39,385 nucleotides of DNA from positions 1 through 39,385 of the forward strand of contig WJKD01000538.1 in assembly GCA_014729315.1 (NCBI GenBank), read 5' to 3'. Position 1 is the stretch's first letter; every line of letters begins with the position of its first letter. A program made the position numbers and the translations under genes. Under the pieces are notes generated by a model. That model had not been told where the DNA came from. It worked only from the letters and a program-made list of their open reading frames with translations, and searched no databases. Positions 7,523 to 15,870 of the stretch are shown in pieces. This stretch comes from Promethearchaeota archaeon (lineage in GTDB: Archaea; Asgardarchaeota; Lokiarchaeia; Sigynarchaeales; SOKP01).

Positions 7523-8344
7523 TTGGCTAAAAAGAAAAAAAACCCTAAAAAATCCGAAGTTGACGATCTTGACGAGGATGATCTTCTTGAGGATGATCTC
7601 TTAGTGGACTTAGATTTTGACGAGGATTTCGAGGACGATCTGGATCTTGAAGAAGAGTTGGACCTTTTAAGTCCAGAGGATTTAGAAGCCGAGATCGAGA
7701 AGGAAGAAAAGTTCATCGACAAAGACGAGGAACAAAAGAACTTGTTTCTAAGCTGTGGAATTCATATTGGGACTAAATTATTAACTGGTGATGCTCGTAG
7801 ATTCATTTATCGACAGACTAATTACGGTTTGTTTGTAATTGATTTAACTCAAACGGAAGAACGGTTGAAGATCGCTGCTCGATTCTTAAGTAAATATGTT
7901 GAAGAGGGAAGCGATAGAGTTATTGTTTCTTCCGTAAGAAGGTATGGAAAGGAACCAGTAAAAAAATTCTGTGAAGTACTCGGATGTAGGGCGATTACGG
8001 ATCGTTTTATTCCAGGTAGTTTGACAAATCCCCTAATCGATGATTATATTAAAGATGCTTCCGTAATTGTCATCGTAGATCCTCACGCAGACAAGGTAAT
8101 TCTAAGAGAAGCTCAACTTGCACGCATTCCCGTAGTTAGCCTATTTGACACCGATGATACGCTTGCGGGAATTGATCTGGCTATACCTGCCAATAATCGT
8201 GGTAAAAAAGCATTGGGTCTCGCATTCTGGTTATTAGCGAGAACTATAATGCTTGAACTCGGCAAGATCTCGAGCGAGGACGAATTTCCGTTCACTGTGG
8301 AAGAATTTACCTCAAAGATTACACCTGTCTACAGAGAAACTTAA
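7523..8344 (+). CDS. rpsB: Small-subunit ribosomal protein uS2 with long acidic N-terminal extension
   Basis: A 273-aa protein. The uS2 core runs from about residue 72 to the end: SCGIHIGTKL, RFIYRQTNYGLFVIDL, RFIPGSLTNP, VIVDPHADK, ARIPVVSLFDTDD and IPANNRGKKA are textbook archaeal S2 motifs. Before it come a basic tail (residues 2-10) and about 60 residues very rich in Asp, Glu and Leu (12-70), which archaeal S2 proteins usually lack. The start appears to be TTG at 7523, since no in-frame ATG precedes the core. The gene stands alone here, without the RNA polymerase subunit, enolase or mevalonate kinase genes that often accompany archaeal rpsB. Confidence 0.93.
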   Translation: MAKKKKNPKKSEVDDLDEDDLLEDDLLVDLDFDEDFEDDLDLEEELDLLSPEDLEAEIEKEEKFIDKDEEQKNLFLSCGIHIGTKLLTGDARRFIYRQTNYGLFVIDLTQTEERLKIAARFLSKYVEEGSDRVIVSSVRRYGKEPVKKFCEVLGCRAITDRFIPGSLTNPLIDDYIKDASVIVIVDPHADKVILREAQLARIPVVSLFDTDDTLAGIDLAIPANNRGKKALGLAFWLLARTIMLELGKISSEDEFPFTVEEFTSKITPVYRET

Positions 8345-8373
8345 GTTTTCTTTCACTTATTAAAAAATAAGCC

Positions 8374-8406
8374 TCTCTCCTATCTATCATATTAATTAGG
8401 AGGAGA
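8374..8406 (+). terminator. Imperfect hairpin downstream of uS2
   Basis: TCTCTCCTA (8374-8382) can pair with TAGGAGGAGA (8397-8406), giving nine base pairs with one bulged G around a 14-base A/T-rich loop, 30 bases after the uS2 stop. No long T-run follows directly. It may stabilise or process the mRNA end. The right arm looks like a strong Shine-Dalgarno site but has no gene behind it. Confidence 0.35.
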
Positions 8407-8597
8407 AACGATTTAACTTCTAAATAACAAATGACATTATTTATAACACTCATCTTATTAATTATTACTTTTCATTACCTATAGATTTTGGATTTTTGCT
8501 TAAGTTTTGTCAATTCTTTTAAATTATCGATAGAAAATTTTTAATCTTGTTTCAATTTCCAATATATAATTATAAGAAAAAACAATGTGAGGAAGAA

Positions 8598-9374
8598 ATG
8601 AATAAGATCGTAGCATTTACGGGAAAAGGAGGTGTCGGGAAGACCACTTCTTTAGTCTTATTTTTAAAATATGCGACTGAAAGTAAAAAAGCAGAAGATA
8701 TTCTCGTTATTGATTCCGATCCTGATGCTAATGTCGCAGATGTTATTGGAGAGAAAGTTGAATTTTGTGATACTTTAGGAGGAAAAATGAAAGTATTAAA
8801 GGATAAAATTCAAGGCTTCAAGTTATCCCCAAATCAACCCAAAAATCAGCTAATCGAATCTGATGTTTATAGTTGTTTAATAGAAATGGATGAATTTGAT
8901 CTGCTTGAGATGGGTCGCCAAGAAGGCGAAGGTTGCTATTGCTTTATCAATGATGTACTCAAAAAAGTGATTGACACATTGTCTCAGAATTATGATCTTA
9001 CTTTATTGGATTCTCCTGCGGGTTTGGAACATTTTGCTCGAAAAACCGGGCGTAATGTGTCTGATTTGGTAGTTGTTACTGATCCAAGCAAAATGGGTAT
9101 CCACACTATGAAGCGTATCCTTGAAATTACCGACGAGCTTCAATTAAAATTTGAAAACATTTGGATTTTGGGAAATCGTTTTGCTGATGGATTGAAAAAT
9201 GTTCTAAAAAAAGAGGTTGAAAAACTAAATCGATCCAACGTACAACTCTTAGGTTTTATTCCGAACAGCGACGAAATAAGTAAAATTAACTTAATGGAAG
9301 GGAATTTATTGGAAATTGCGAGCGAACTCCCTCCATATCAAGAAGCTAAAAAGATTTTTGCCAAAATCCTTTAA
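8598..9374 (+). CDS. CooC-like nickel-insertion/MinD-family ATPase
   Basis: A 258-aa deviant-Walker P-loop ATPase. Seen: KGGVGKTT (residues 10-17), DSDPDAN (39-45), a CxC motif (C113/C115) inside EGEGCYCFIND, and LLDSPAGLEHFARKT for the second nucleotide-binding segment. The EMGRxEGxGCYC block with a CxC near residue 113 is typical of CooC, the dimeric ATPase that matures the nickel cluster of CO dehydrogenase. No CODH gene lies in the window. I chose ATG 8598 because GAGGAAG sits just upstream and KGGVGKTT then falls at the usual distance; a longer frame from TTG 8547 adds an unlike 17 residues. Confidence 0.8.
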   Translation: MNKIVAFTGKGGVGKTTSLVLFLKYATESKKAEDILVIDSDPDANVADVIGEKVEFCDTLGGKMKVLKDKIQGFKLSPNQPKNQLIESDVYSCLIEMDEFDLLEMGRQEGEGCYCFINDVLKKVIDTLSQNYDLTLLDSPAGLEHFARKTGRNVSDLVVVTDPSKMGIHTMKRILEITDELQLKFENIWILGNRFADGLKNVLKKEVEKLNRSNVQLLGFIPNSDEISKINLMEGNLLEIASELPPYQEAKKIFAKIL

Positions 9375-9558
9375 AAATTAAGAAGAAATTTTCAAACCTC
9401 TTTGTTTTTCATCAGCACATTTTCTTTTATAAATTTGAAAGAATGTTCTGCATTTTTTACAAAAGTGTAATATCTATAGAAAATATTTAAAAACCGAATT
9501 CTACTATTTATTCACTATACAAAATTGTAGTTTTTAATAAAAAATTGAAGGGTGAAAA

Positions 9559-10011
9559 ATGAAAAAAGAAACTCTTTTAAAGGTTAGTTCTTTTTTAGCG
9601 CTCGTATTTTCATTTCTGGCTGCGATTTTTCTATTAATAACGCCATGGAGTTATTGGTGGTATTCTTATAGAGCTGGAGGGTGGCATTATTATGGATCTG
9701 GGACTGTAGGGGTTTGGACAGTAGGTGTTGGACCTTTTATAATCTTAACTTCTCTACTTCTCTTTATTTGTGCAATTATATCGATTTTAACTTTGATACC
9801 TGGAAAAATTAGGTCTAAAACGCCTCTATTGATTAGCTTAATTCTAGCCTTAGTCGCTTTAATATTAATAGTTATTGGTGCTATAATTACCGCTGCAATG
9901 ATGGCAGGGGAAGATCTTTATTGGTCATTTGGTTCGGGTTTTTATGGAAGTATTTCAGGCACGATCTTAACGGTAATATTTACTGCAATCATGATTGTTT
10001 CTAAAGAATAA
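9559..10011 (+). CDS. Four-helix membrane protein with aromatic-rich loop
   Basis: 150 aa with about four membrane helices (approximately 10-30, 50-74, 84-113 and 127-147). The loop between the first two is rich in tryptophan, tyrosine and glycine (for example SYWWYSYRAGGWHYY), suggesting an interfacial or ligand-facing loop. The topology is tetraspan-like, but I do not recognise a family. ATG start, with a GAAGGGTGA stretch a few bases upstream that may serve as ribosome binding site. It is monocistronic, with about 180 bases upstream and 130 downstream free of genes. Confidence 0.65.
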   Translation: MKKETLLKVSSFLALVFSFLAAIFLLITPWSYWWYSYRAGGWHYYGSGTVGVWTVGVGPFIILTSLLLFICAIISILTLIPGKIRSKTPLLISLILALVALILIVIGAIITAAMMAGEDLYWSFGSGFYGSISGTILTVIFTAIMIVSKE

Positions 10012-10147
10012 AACAGCAAGTTAATAATATAATAAAAGAGAAGAAAAAATTATAAGAATAAGATAATATACTTAACAGAAATATTACAATGATGTTTTTC
10101 AATAAAATATAGTTGAAAAGAAAAAATAGAATATTTTTTTTAATTTG

Positions 10148-10660
10148 TTATTCTTCCCATTTAATATCGAAAGTAGCTACTTTATCTCCGTCGATTGTTT
10201 CAATTTCTCTAGATATATGTACTCTGAGAATTTTGAACATATCAAACGCACCCCGAATAATTCCTTCGTTGAAATCATCTGGATAAGGAGCTTTGACTGA
10301 CATTTTAATGTGATGATCGTTTTCCTCAAGAATCTTTATTTCGGGAACATCAGGTCCTCGCACATTAGCCTTATATTGGGCGTCCATAACTTTAAGAAGT
10401 CCCAATGGGGTTTCGATACCATCTAAGTCGTTAGTAGTATTTTTTACTGTAGGAAAGCATTTTTTTCCTATTACCATTTGTGCATCGGGGCTAAGCTTCT
10501 CTAAAAATGCAAGAAATTCGCTTCTGGGATAAAATCCTTCTAAATCAATTTTTTTAATCTCAACGGTCAATTCCTTTGAAGCTTCTTCAACAACTTCGGG
10601 ATTATAAGCTTCTAGTAACTTATATACCATAAGAATAAATTTTCCTTTTTGTTCGTTCAT
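10148..10660 (-). CDS. Hypothetical protein, possibly HNOB/V4R-like fold
   Basis: About 170 aa, soluble, acidic. The order of elements resembles heme-NO-binding (HNOB)/V4R-type sensor domains: an N-terminal helix-rich start (KGKFILMVYKLLEAY), a YPRSEFLAFLEKL helix, and a C-terminal beta segment with APYPDDFNEGIIRGAF before a final strand. I see no clear heme-ligating histidine, so heme binding is not supported. The fold call is tentative. The frame extends to TTG 10711, but those 17 extra residues are lysine-rich and unlike a domain start, so ATG 10660 is preferred. No operon partner. Confidence 0.5.
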   Translation of the reverse strand: MNEQKGKFILMVYKLLEAYNPEVVEEASKELTVEIKKIDLEGFYPRSEFLAFLEKLSPDAQMVIGKKCFPTVKNTTNDLDGIETPLGLLKVMDAQYKANVRGPDVPEIKILEENDHHIKMSVKAPYPDDFNEGIIRGAFDMFKILRVHISREIETIDGDKVATFDIKWEE

Positions 10661-10912
10661 TTTTCGTAACACATATGCTTTTTTTTTTGTTTTTGAATAA
10701 AATTGCTTCAAAAATTTTATCTTTAACCTTATTTATAAAGATAATTTTTCGAAAATTCAACTATTTAAAGTTTAGGTAAAGCTATGATATCAAGCTAAGA
10801 AATTGCATTTAATTTCTTTAATCAATTGAACCTATACATTTTAGAATTATTCAACATAATACCTAGTGAAAAGATTATTTAATTATCCCTTCTTTAAAGA
10901 CATGGTTTGTTA

Positions 10913-11713
10913 ATGGAGAATTACTTTGTAATATTTGCGATTTTGGCTCTTGCGGTGCTTGTTGGTAGTACGACGGGTTTTGGAGATTCGCTAATTTTTA
11001 TCCCCCTCGCTGCTATTTTTTTAGACCTTTATGTTGCAATTGTGTTGATGGGTTTCTGGACATTTGCGCTTTCTTTTTTCAATTCTATTAAATATAGAAA
11101 ATTTTTTGATAAATCTCTGTTCAAGAGATATTTGATTCCGGGGATTTTAGGTGTCATAATTGGCTCGCTCCTGCTGGTTATAGCTCCTGTGCGCATCGTT
11201 GAATTTTGTTTAGGTGTGTTCATTATAATATTTGTCGTAGCTAAATCCAGAGAATATTATAAAATCCAAATAGGCCAAGGAAGTGAAAATAGAATTATTC
11301 TTAGTTCACCCGAGTTAAGAGATATTCCAAATAAAATTTTATATCCCGGAGCATTTACTTATGGCTTCGTTGGCGGATTAATTGGAACGCCAGGACCTAT
11401 TAATATTGTGGTGCTTGAACGAAGAGGTCACGAAAGAGAAAGTCTAATAGGGAATTTTTCCATAATAAGTATTTTCATCACTTCTTTTCGCTTGGTTATT
11501 TATGTGTGTTATTCTTTATTCCCCGTTGATTTTATTTTGATGTTCATAATAGGGATTGCTATAACCTACGGAGTGTCTAAATTTGGACATTGGTTAACGC
11601 CCAAAATTCCGAAGAATAAGTTTAAACTATTAATTCTTCTCCTTCTTACGATTATCGGAATTAGAACAACCATAGGATCCACATTAGCTATTTTAACAAA
11701 TGGTATGTTTTAA
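10913..11713 (+). CDS. TauE/SafE-family membrane permease
   Basis: A 266-aa protein with about eight membrane helices. The N-terminal repeat GSTTGFGDSLIFIPL and the second-half repeat GLIGTPGPINIVVL are the two glycine-rich signature stretches of the TauE/SafE (DUF81) family, whose members move sulfite, sulfoacetate or other organosulfur and C2 anions. The substrate cannot be read from the sequence. The chosen start is ATG 10913; an in-frame TTG at 10907 adds two residues. A GPH transporter gene follows about 110 bases later on the same strand, apparently with its own promoter. Confidence 0.82.
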   Translation: MENYFVIFAILALAVLVGSTTGFGDSLIFIPLAAIFLDLYVAIVLMGFWTFALSFFNSIKYRKFFDKSLFKRYLIPGILGVIIGSLLLVIAPVRIVEFCLGVFIIIFVVAKSREYYKIQIGQGSENRIILSSPELRDIPNKILYPGAFTYGFVGGLIGTPGPINIVVLERRGHERESLIGNFSIISIFITSFRLVIYVCYSLFPVDFILMFIIGIAITYGVSKFGHWLTPKIPKNKFKLLILLLLTIIGIRTTIGSTLAILTNGMF

Positions 11714-11784
11714 AACTATATCTTAGCGATAGGTTATTATCACAAAAACTATTTATTCATTTAAAGCAAAGTATATTCATTCTA

Positions 11785-11794
11785 CTTTATAAAA
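11785..11794 (+). promoter_or_regulatory. TATA-box-like promoter of GPH transporter 1
   Basis: CTTTATAAAA about 35 bases before the ATG at 11825, in the gap after the permease gene. The spacing suits a short leader. Recognised by eye only. Confidence 0.4.
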
Positions 11795-11824
11795 CCATTA
11801 GTTTTTAGAACGAAAAATAGAACT

Positions 11825-13231
11825 ATGTTGAACGAAAAGAACAAAAAAGACACTACTTTAAAAGATAAAGTTTTATTTGGTTTAAATGGTATTCCCGATC
11901 AGCTTACTTACCAATCTTTTACCTTTTTGGTATTTACTTTCTATTTTGCTGTAGTAGGGTTAAATATCATTCATTTATGGATTAGTTATACGATCTGGGG
12001 TTTATGGAACGCTATTAACGATCCATTATTAGGAGCACTTTCAGATAGAACAAAACAGAAAGGAATTAAACGAAAACTGTATGTCACATTGACCATTTTA
12101 CCGTTGAGTTTAATTATGATATTTCTTTTCACTCCTCCCTTGAACAACGATCTTTTAGCTTTTATATATTTTATTTTAATCATCATGCTATTTGAAACCA
12201 TTTATACTACCTATCAAATAAATGTTAAATCTCTTTTCCCTGAAATGTTCCTCTCTGAAAAAGAAAGAGCGCTTACCAATTTATTTGTTAAGATATTTAC
12301 GATTATAGCATTAATCTTTGCGTTCATCGTTCCAACTGTCATAATCTCTCCCATGGTGCCTTTACCAGATAGCCCCCCAGAGGAAATTGCTCAGATTCCT
12401 ATTATGTATGTATTAAACGGCATACTAATTGGTATAATTACTTTTGTGGCTGGTTTTTTATTTATTAAATTTGGGATTAAGGAAAAAGAGTTGATTCCAG
12501 AAGAACTTGAGAATCAAATTTCTTTTATTGAATCCTTAAAAACTACTTTCAAAAACAGGAATTTCTTAAAATTAGTCCTGGCAAACCTTTTTATCTGGTA
12601 TGTCTTTGGAATTTTACCTACAATATTTCCGCTCTACAGTATTTATGTGCTTGGAGTGGAGGAAAATTCATTAATAATCGGTATTTCGCTGATTTCTGCA
12701 TTTTTATTAGCTGGATTTGTAATGCCATTACATAGAAAATTAGGTCACAAAATTGGGATGAGAAATGCGCTTATCGTTACATCCTTTATTTGGATTGTAT
12801 TACTTTTGCCTTATCTCTTTTTAAACGAAGAAGTGCAATTATTAGTGATTTTGGTAACAGCTACGCAGGGATTTGCCATATCTGGAGCGATTTATTATTT
12901 CGATGTTTTAATTGGAGATATCATCGATGAAGACGAATTAAGAACCGGTGTTAGAAAATCGGGAAGTTATTATGGAGTTAGCGCGTTTATCCATCGATTT
13001 TCAACTATTTTAACTATTACTAGTATCGCAATAGTCTTTACAGGGACGGGATGGTCCCAATATACCCCAGTCACAGAAGATCCCGCGCTAATCTTTTTCG
13101 GACTGAGAATTCTTTTAGTTTTGTTCCCCTCTCTTGCTTTATTGATAGCGATAATACTTATGAAGTCTTATGACTTACATGGGCAAAAACTAGAAGATAT
13201 AAGGAAAGATTTGCATCATTCTCGAGGATGA
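11825..13231 (+). CDS. GPH-family (MelB-like) MFS transporter, paralog 1
   Basis: A 468-aa, twelve-helix transporter of the glycoside-pentoside-hexuronide:cation symporter family. It matches MelB in order: helix II WNAINDPLLGALSDRT (about 61-75), the YTTYQINVKSLFPE segment in helix IV, and DIIDEDELRTGVR late in the protein. Measured against E. coli MelB, the first cation-site aspartate (D55) is Asn62 and D124 is Gln131, while D59 is kept as D66. The sodium site is therefore unlike MelB, and proton coupling or facilitated transport is possible. The substrate is unknown. A close paralog sits at 37817-39241. ATG start with a TATA-like element upstream. Confidence 0.82.
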   Translation: MLNEKNKKDTTLKDKVLFGLNGIPDQLTYQSFTFLVFTFYFAVVGLNIIHLWISYTIWGLWNAINDPLLGALSDRTKQKGIKRKLYVTLTILPLSLIMIFLFTPPLNNDLLAFIYFILIIMLFETIYTTYQINVKSLFPEMFLSEKERALTNLFVKIFTIIALIFAFIVPTVIISPMVPLPDSPPEEIAQIPIMYVLNGILIGIITFVAGFLFIKFGIKEKELIPEELENQISFIESLKTTFKNRNFLKLVLANLFIWYVFGILPTIFPLYSIYVLGVEENSLIIGISLISAFLLAGFVMPLHRKLGHKIGMRNALIVTSFIWIVLLLPYLFLNEEVQLLVILVTATQGFAISGAIYYFDVLIGDIIDEDELRTGVRKSGSYYGVSAFIHRFSTILTITSIAIVFTGTGWSQYTPVTEDPALIFFGLRILLVLFPSLALLIAIILMKSYDLHGQKLEDIRKDLHHSRG

Positions 13232-13253
13232 ATCAACCATAAAGTATGAAATT

Positions 13254-13274
13254 CTATTTTTATTTTTTTACTTT
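13254..13274 (+). terminator. T-rich terminator after GPH transporter 1
   Basis: A run of mostly T (TATTTTTATTTTTTTACTTTT) begins about 20 bases after the stop codon at 13231. T-runs terminate archaeal RNA polymerase. There is no hairpin. Confidence 0.4.
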
Positions 13275-13312
13275 TAAAAGATAAATTAATGATGTCCCAT
13301 TTACTAATTACT

Positions 13313-13323
13313 AGTATAAATAG
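13313..13323 (+). promoter_or_regulatory. TATA-box-like promoter of coaD
   Basis: AGTATAAATAG (TATA core 13315-13322). Its centre is only about 17 bases before TTG 13335 and about 26 before TTG 13344, which is the distance expected for a leaderless transcript starting at 13344. Confidence 0.45.
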
Positions 13324-13334
13324 GTGATACAAAG

Positions 13335-13775
13335 TTGCTTAATTTGGTTGGTATGGGAGGAACTTTTGACCATCTCCATGATGGACATAAATTTTTAATC
13401 AAAACGGCATTATCTATTTCACAAAAAGTTGTAATAGGCTTAACAACGAGGGAAATGCTAAAAAATAAAAAATACGCTTCAAAAATCGAAAATTTCCAAA
13501 CAAGAAAGATAAATTTAGAAAATTATATTAAAACTATTACAGATCTTTCTCGGGTTGAGATAATTGCTTTAACTGATCCCTATGGGCCCCCAATTAGAGA
13601 ATCAGAATACCAAGGGCTAATCGTCAGTCAAGAGACATATCCAAGCGCTCTCAAGCTAAATCAAAAGCGAGAAGAAAACAATTTAAAACCGTTAATCCTC
13701 ATTGTCATCCCGATGATTAAAGGTGAAAATTACGAAAGATTCAGCTCTACAGCAATAAGAAAAAATCTTAACTAG
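13335..13775 (+). CDS. coaD: Archaeal phosphopantetheine adenylyltransferase
   Basis: A nucleotidyltransferase of about 146 aa in the archaeal/eukaryotic-type PPAT family; it transfers AMP from ATP to 4'-phosphopantetheine in coenzyme A synthesis. Seen: GGTFDHLHDGHK near the N-terminus (the HxGH motif is HDGH), then VIGLTTREML, a GLIVSQETYPSA segment, and SSTAIRK near the C-terminus for phosphate binding. The start is uncertain: TTG 13335 gives the longest frame, but the upstream TATA box sits so close that TTG 13344 as a leaderless start fits better. Monocistronic. Confidence 0.9.
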   Translation: MLNLVGMGGTFDHLHDGHKFLIKTALSISQKVVIGLTTREMLKNKKYASKIENFQTRKINLENYIKTITDLSRVEIIALTDPYGPPIRESEYQGLIVSQETYPSALKLNQKREENNLKPLILIVIPMIKGENYERFSSTAIRKNLN

Positions 13776-13920
13776 ATCATTCCAATTAAAAATAAGCTTA
13801 ATTTTTTCTAATAAATTAGAATTTTAAACATACTTAACAAAAACCTTAATTTTTCTGCTTTCATATTTCTTATTTAATCAAATAATACAGATTCGAATTA
13901 TATTATAATTGGTTATTGTT

Positions 13921-15744
13921 ATGGCTAAATATACTGGTGGAGAGATAATTTCTCAATACCTTATAAAAGAAGGCATTAAATATGTTATTGGCATTCCTGG
14001 ACATGGCTGCCTCGCTTTAGTTGATGCTTTCTATAAAAATAAAGATAAACTAATGCTTATTCAACCTAAGCAAGAAATGGCTGGTGTTCATTTAGCTGTT
14101 GGTTATTATCGTGTTACCGGAAAACCCTTATGCGTTTTTACTTCAATAGGGCCAGGAGCAATAAACACGGCCATAGGTATGGCAGACGCCTTCGTTGATT
14201 CGATGGCTGTACTTGTTATTACTGGCGATACTCATGTGCACATGCGTGGAAAAGGCGTGTTACAAGAAATAGAACGAAGAAGAGATTCCGACATGCCACG
14301 TATCTTAGAACCGATTAGTAAAAGATCTTGGCAAGTAAGTTCGGTAGAACAACTACCTACTATTATGCAACGAGCGTTTAACCAAATGCTTACGGGACGC
14401 CCAGGACCGGTACATATAGATCTTCCTATGGACGTACAAGCAGCTGCAGAGGAAATTGAGATTCCAGATCCCTTAAAAAGACGAACTACGGGGCGATCTC
14501 TAGGCGATCCTCAATTAATCAACGAGGCAGCTGATCTATTAAAGAATGCGAAAAGACCAACTATATTCGTTGGAGGAGGCGTATTAACCGCAGACGCAAC
14601 TGAAGAACTAGAAATGTTGGCAGAAAAAATCGGAGCTGCTGTCGTTGCCACAATGATGGGAAAGGATGCGTTTCCAAACGACCATCCATTATTTTGTTGG
14701 GCCAGCGGTTCTAAAGGTACTACGGTAGGATTGAAAATGACATCTGAGGCAGATGTTTTGTTAGCTGTAGGATGTAGATTTGCTGACGAAAGCTCTAGTT
14801 CCTATAAGGAAGGTGTAAGTTTTTCTATTCCACCTACAAAATTAATACATATTGATATAGATCCCCATGAGATTGGAAAAAATTATCCTGTAAGCGTTGG
14901 TATCGTAGGCGATGCAAAATCTTGCTTGAAACAGCTTGTTGAAAAACTAAACAAAGATGGTTTTACAAAAGATTACGAGAATACAGACTATTTTAAAGAG
15001 ATGCAAACGGAAAAGGAAAAGTGGTTTAAATTTCTAGAGGAAAATACAGATCATTCGAAAGATCCGGTGATGATTTCTACCGTCTTAAAAGAAATACGAA
15101 AATTCTTCGATCGAGACGCTATAATTGTTACGAGTTCGGGTAATGTTCAAGCTCAAATGCTCCAGGAATTACCTTTCTACGAGCCGAAAACTTGTTTAAC
15201 CGCAGGAGGCTTCTCTACTATGGGTTATTCGGTTCCTGCAGCAATTGGAGCAAAATTGGGCGCGATAGATATGGGTAAACCAGATAGACAAGTTGCTGCG
15301 TTAGTTGGTGACGGTGATCTAATGATGACAATCTCTGAGCTTTCTGTCGCCGTACAACTCGGATTATCGAACCTCTTCTTCGTCCTTATTAATAATCACG
15401 GTTGGATTGCCATTAAAGATCTCCAACAAGCCGCTTTTGGAGAAGATAGAGGACATGGTACAGCTTTTGAAGATTCTAAAGGAAATACATATTCTCCCGA
15501 TTTTGCGAAAATAGGCAAAGCATTTGGATGTTACGCTGAATCTGTCTCGAAAAAAGAAGAAATAATACCTGCTTTAGAAAGAGCGGCAAATTCGGGCAAA
15601 CCTGCTCTCATAAATATCGAGGCCCAAAGAGAGTATCCCCATACTGGTTCTCCCGCTGTCGGATGGTGGGATGTCCCAATCCCAGAATATTTAAAAGAGA
15701 AACGAGAGAAATACGAGAAGGAAATAGAAGAAGAAAAACTCTAA
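13921..15744 (+). CDS. TPP-dependent enzyme of the acetolactate synthase superfamily, IolD-like
   Basis: A 607-aa protein with the three-domain plan of TPP enzymes. The catalytic glutamate is E52 (PKQEMAG). The central domain includes FVGGG, and the TPP/Mg motif GDGDLMMTISEL ends in LINN. Besides acetolactate synthase features, several stretches resemble IolD (trihydroxycyclohexanedione hydrolase of inositol breakdown): GIPGHGCLA, the GDTxxxxRGKGVLQEIE segment, DFAKIGKAFG and the C-terminal GWWDVPIPE. The length is also near IolD. Either reading is possible; no regulatory ilvN subunit is adjacent. I prefer ATG 13921 over the in-frame TTG at 13909. Confidence 0.75.
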   Translation: MAKYTGGEIISQYLIKEGIKYVIGIPGHGCLALVDAFYKNKDKLMLIQPKQEMAGVHLAVGYYRVTGKPLCVFTSIGPGAINTAIGMADAFVDSMAVLVITGDTHVHMRGKGVLQEIERRRDSDMPRILEPISKRSWQVSSVEQLPTIMQRAFNQMLTGRPGPVHIDLPMDVQAAAEEIEIPDPLKRRTTGRSLGDPQLINEAADLLKNAKRPTIFVGGGVLTADATEELEMLAEKIGAAVVATMMGKDAFPNDHPLFCWASGSKGTTVGLKMTSEADVLLAVGCRFADESSSSYKEGVSFSIPPTKLIHIDIDPHEIGKNYPVSVGIVGDAKSCLKQLVEKLNKDGFTKDYENTDYFKEMQTEKEKWFKFLEENTDHSKDPVMISTVLKEIRKFFDRDAIIVTSSGNVQAQMLQELPFYEPKTCLTAGGFSTMGYSVPAAIGAKLGAIDMGKPDRQVAALVGDGDLMMTISELSVAVQLGLSNLFFVLINNHGWIAIKDLQQAAFGEDRGHGTAFEDSKGNTYSPDFAKIGKAFGCYAESVSKKEEIIPALERAANSGKPALINIEAQREYPHTGSPAVGWWDVPIPEYLKEKREKYEKEIEEEKL

Positions 15745-15762
15745 TTTTTCTCTAAGTCGATA

Positions 15763-15781
15763 TTTATTTTTTCAATTTTTT
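15763..15781 (+). terminator. T-rich terminator after the TPP enzyme
   Basis: TTTATTTTTTCAATTTTTT, about 20 bases after the stop codon at 15744, the kind of T-run that ends archaeal transcripts. Confidence 0.4.
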
Positions 15782-15870
15782 ATATTAAAATTAACCCAAT
15801 ATCATTGATAATCGATTGATAATCACAAATTTGTTATAGGCTTAATTTCGAATAATATCTTAACAAAAGA

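Noticed and set aside
7486..7722. Serine-rich minus-strand frame
   Set aside because: It is the complement of the acidic uS2 extension; runs of Asp/Glu codons read as Ser/Arg on the other strand.
8431..8484. 17-residue hydrophobic frame after a Shine-Dalgarno-like sequence
   Set aside because: Too short, 26 bases or more from the ribosome-binding-like site, and no supporting features.
8547..8597. N-terminal extension of the CooC-like protein from TTG 8547
   Set aside because: The 17 extra residues are unlike the family, and a good ribosome binding site directly precedes ATG 8598.
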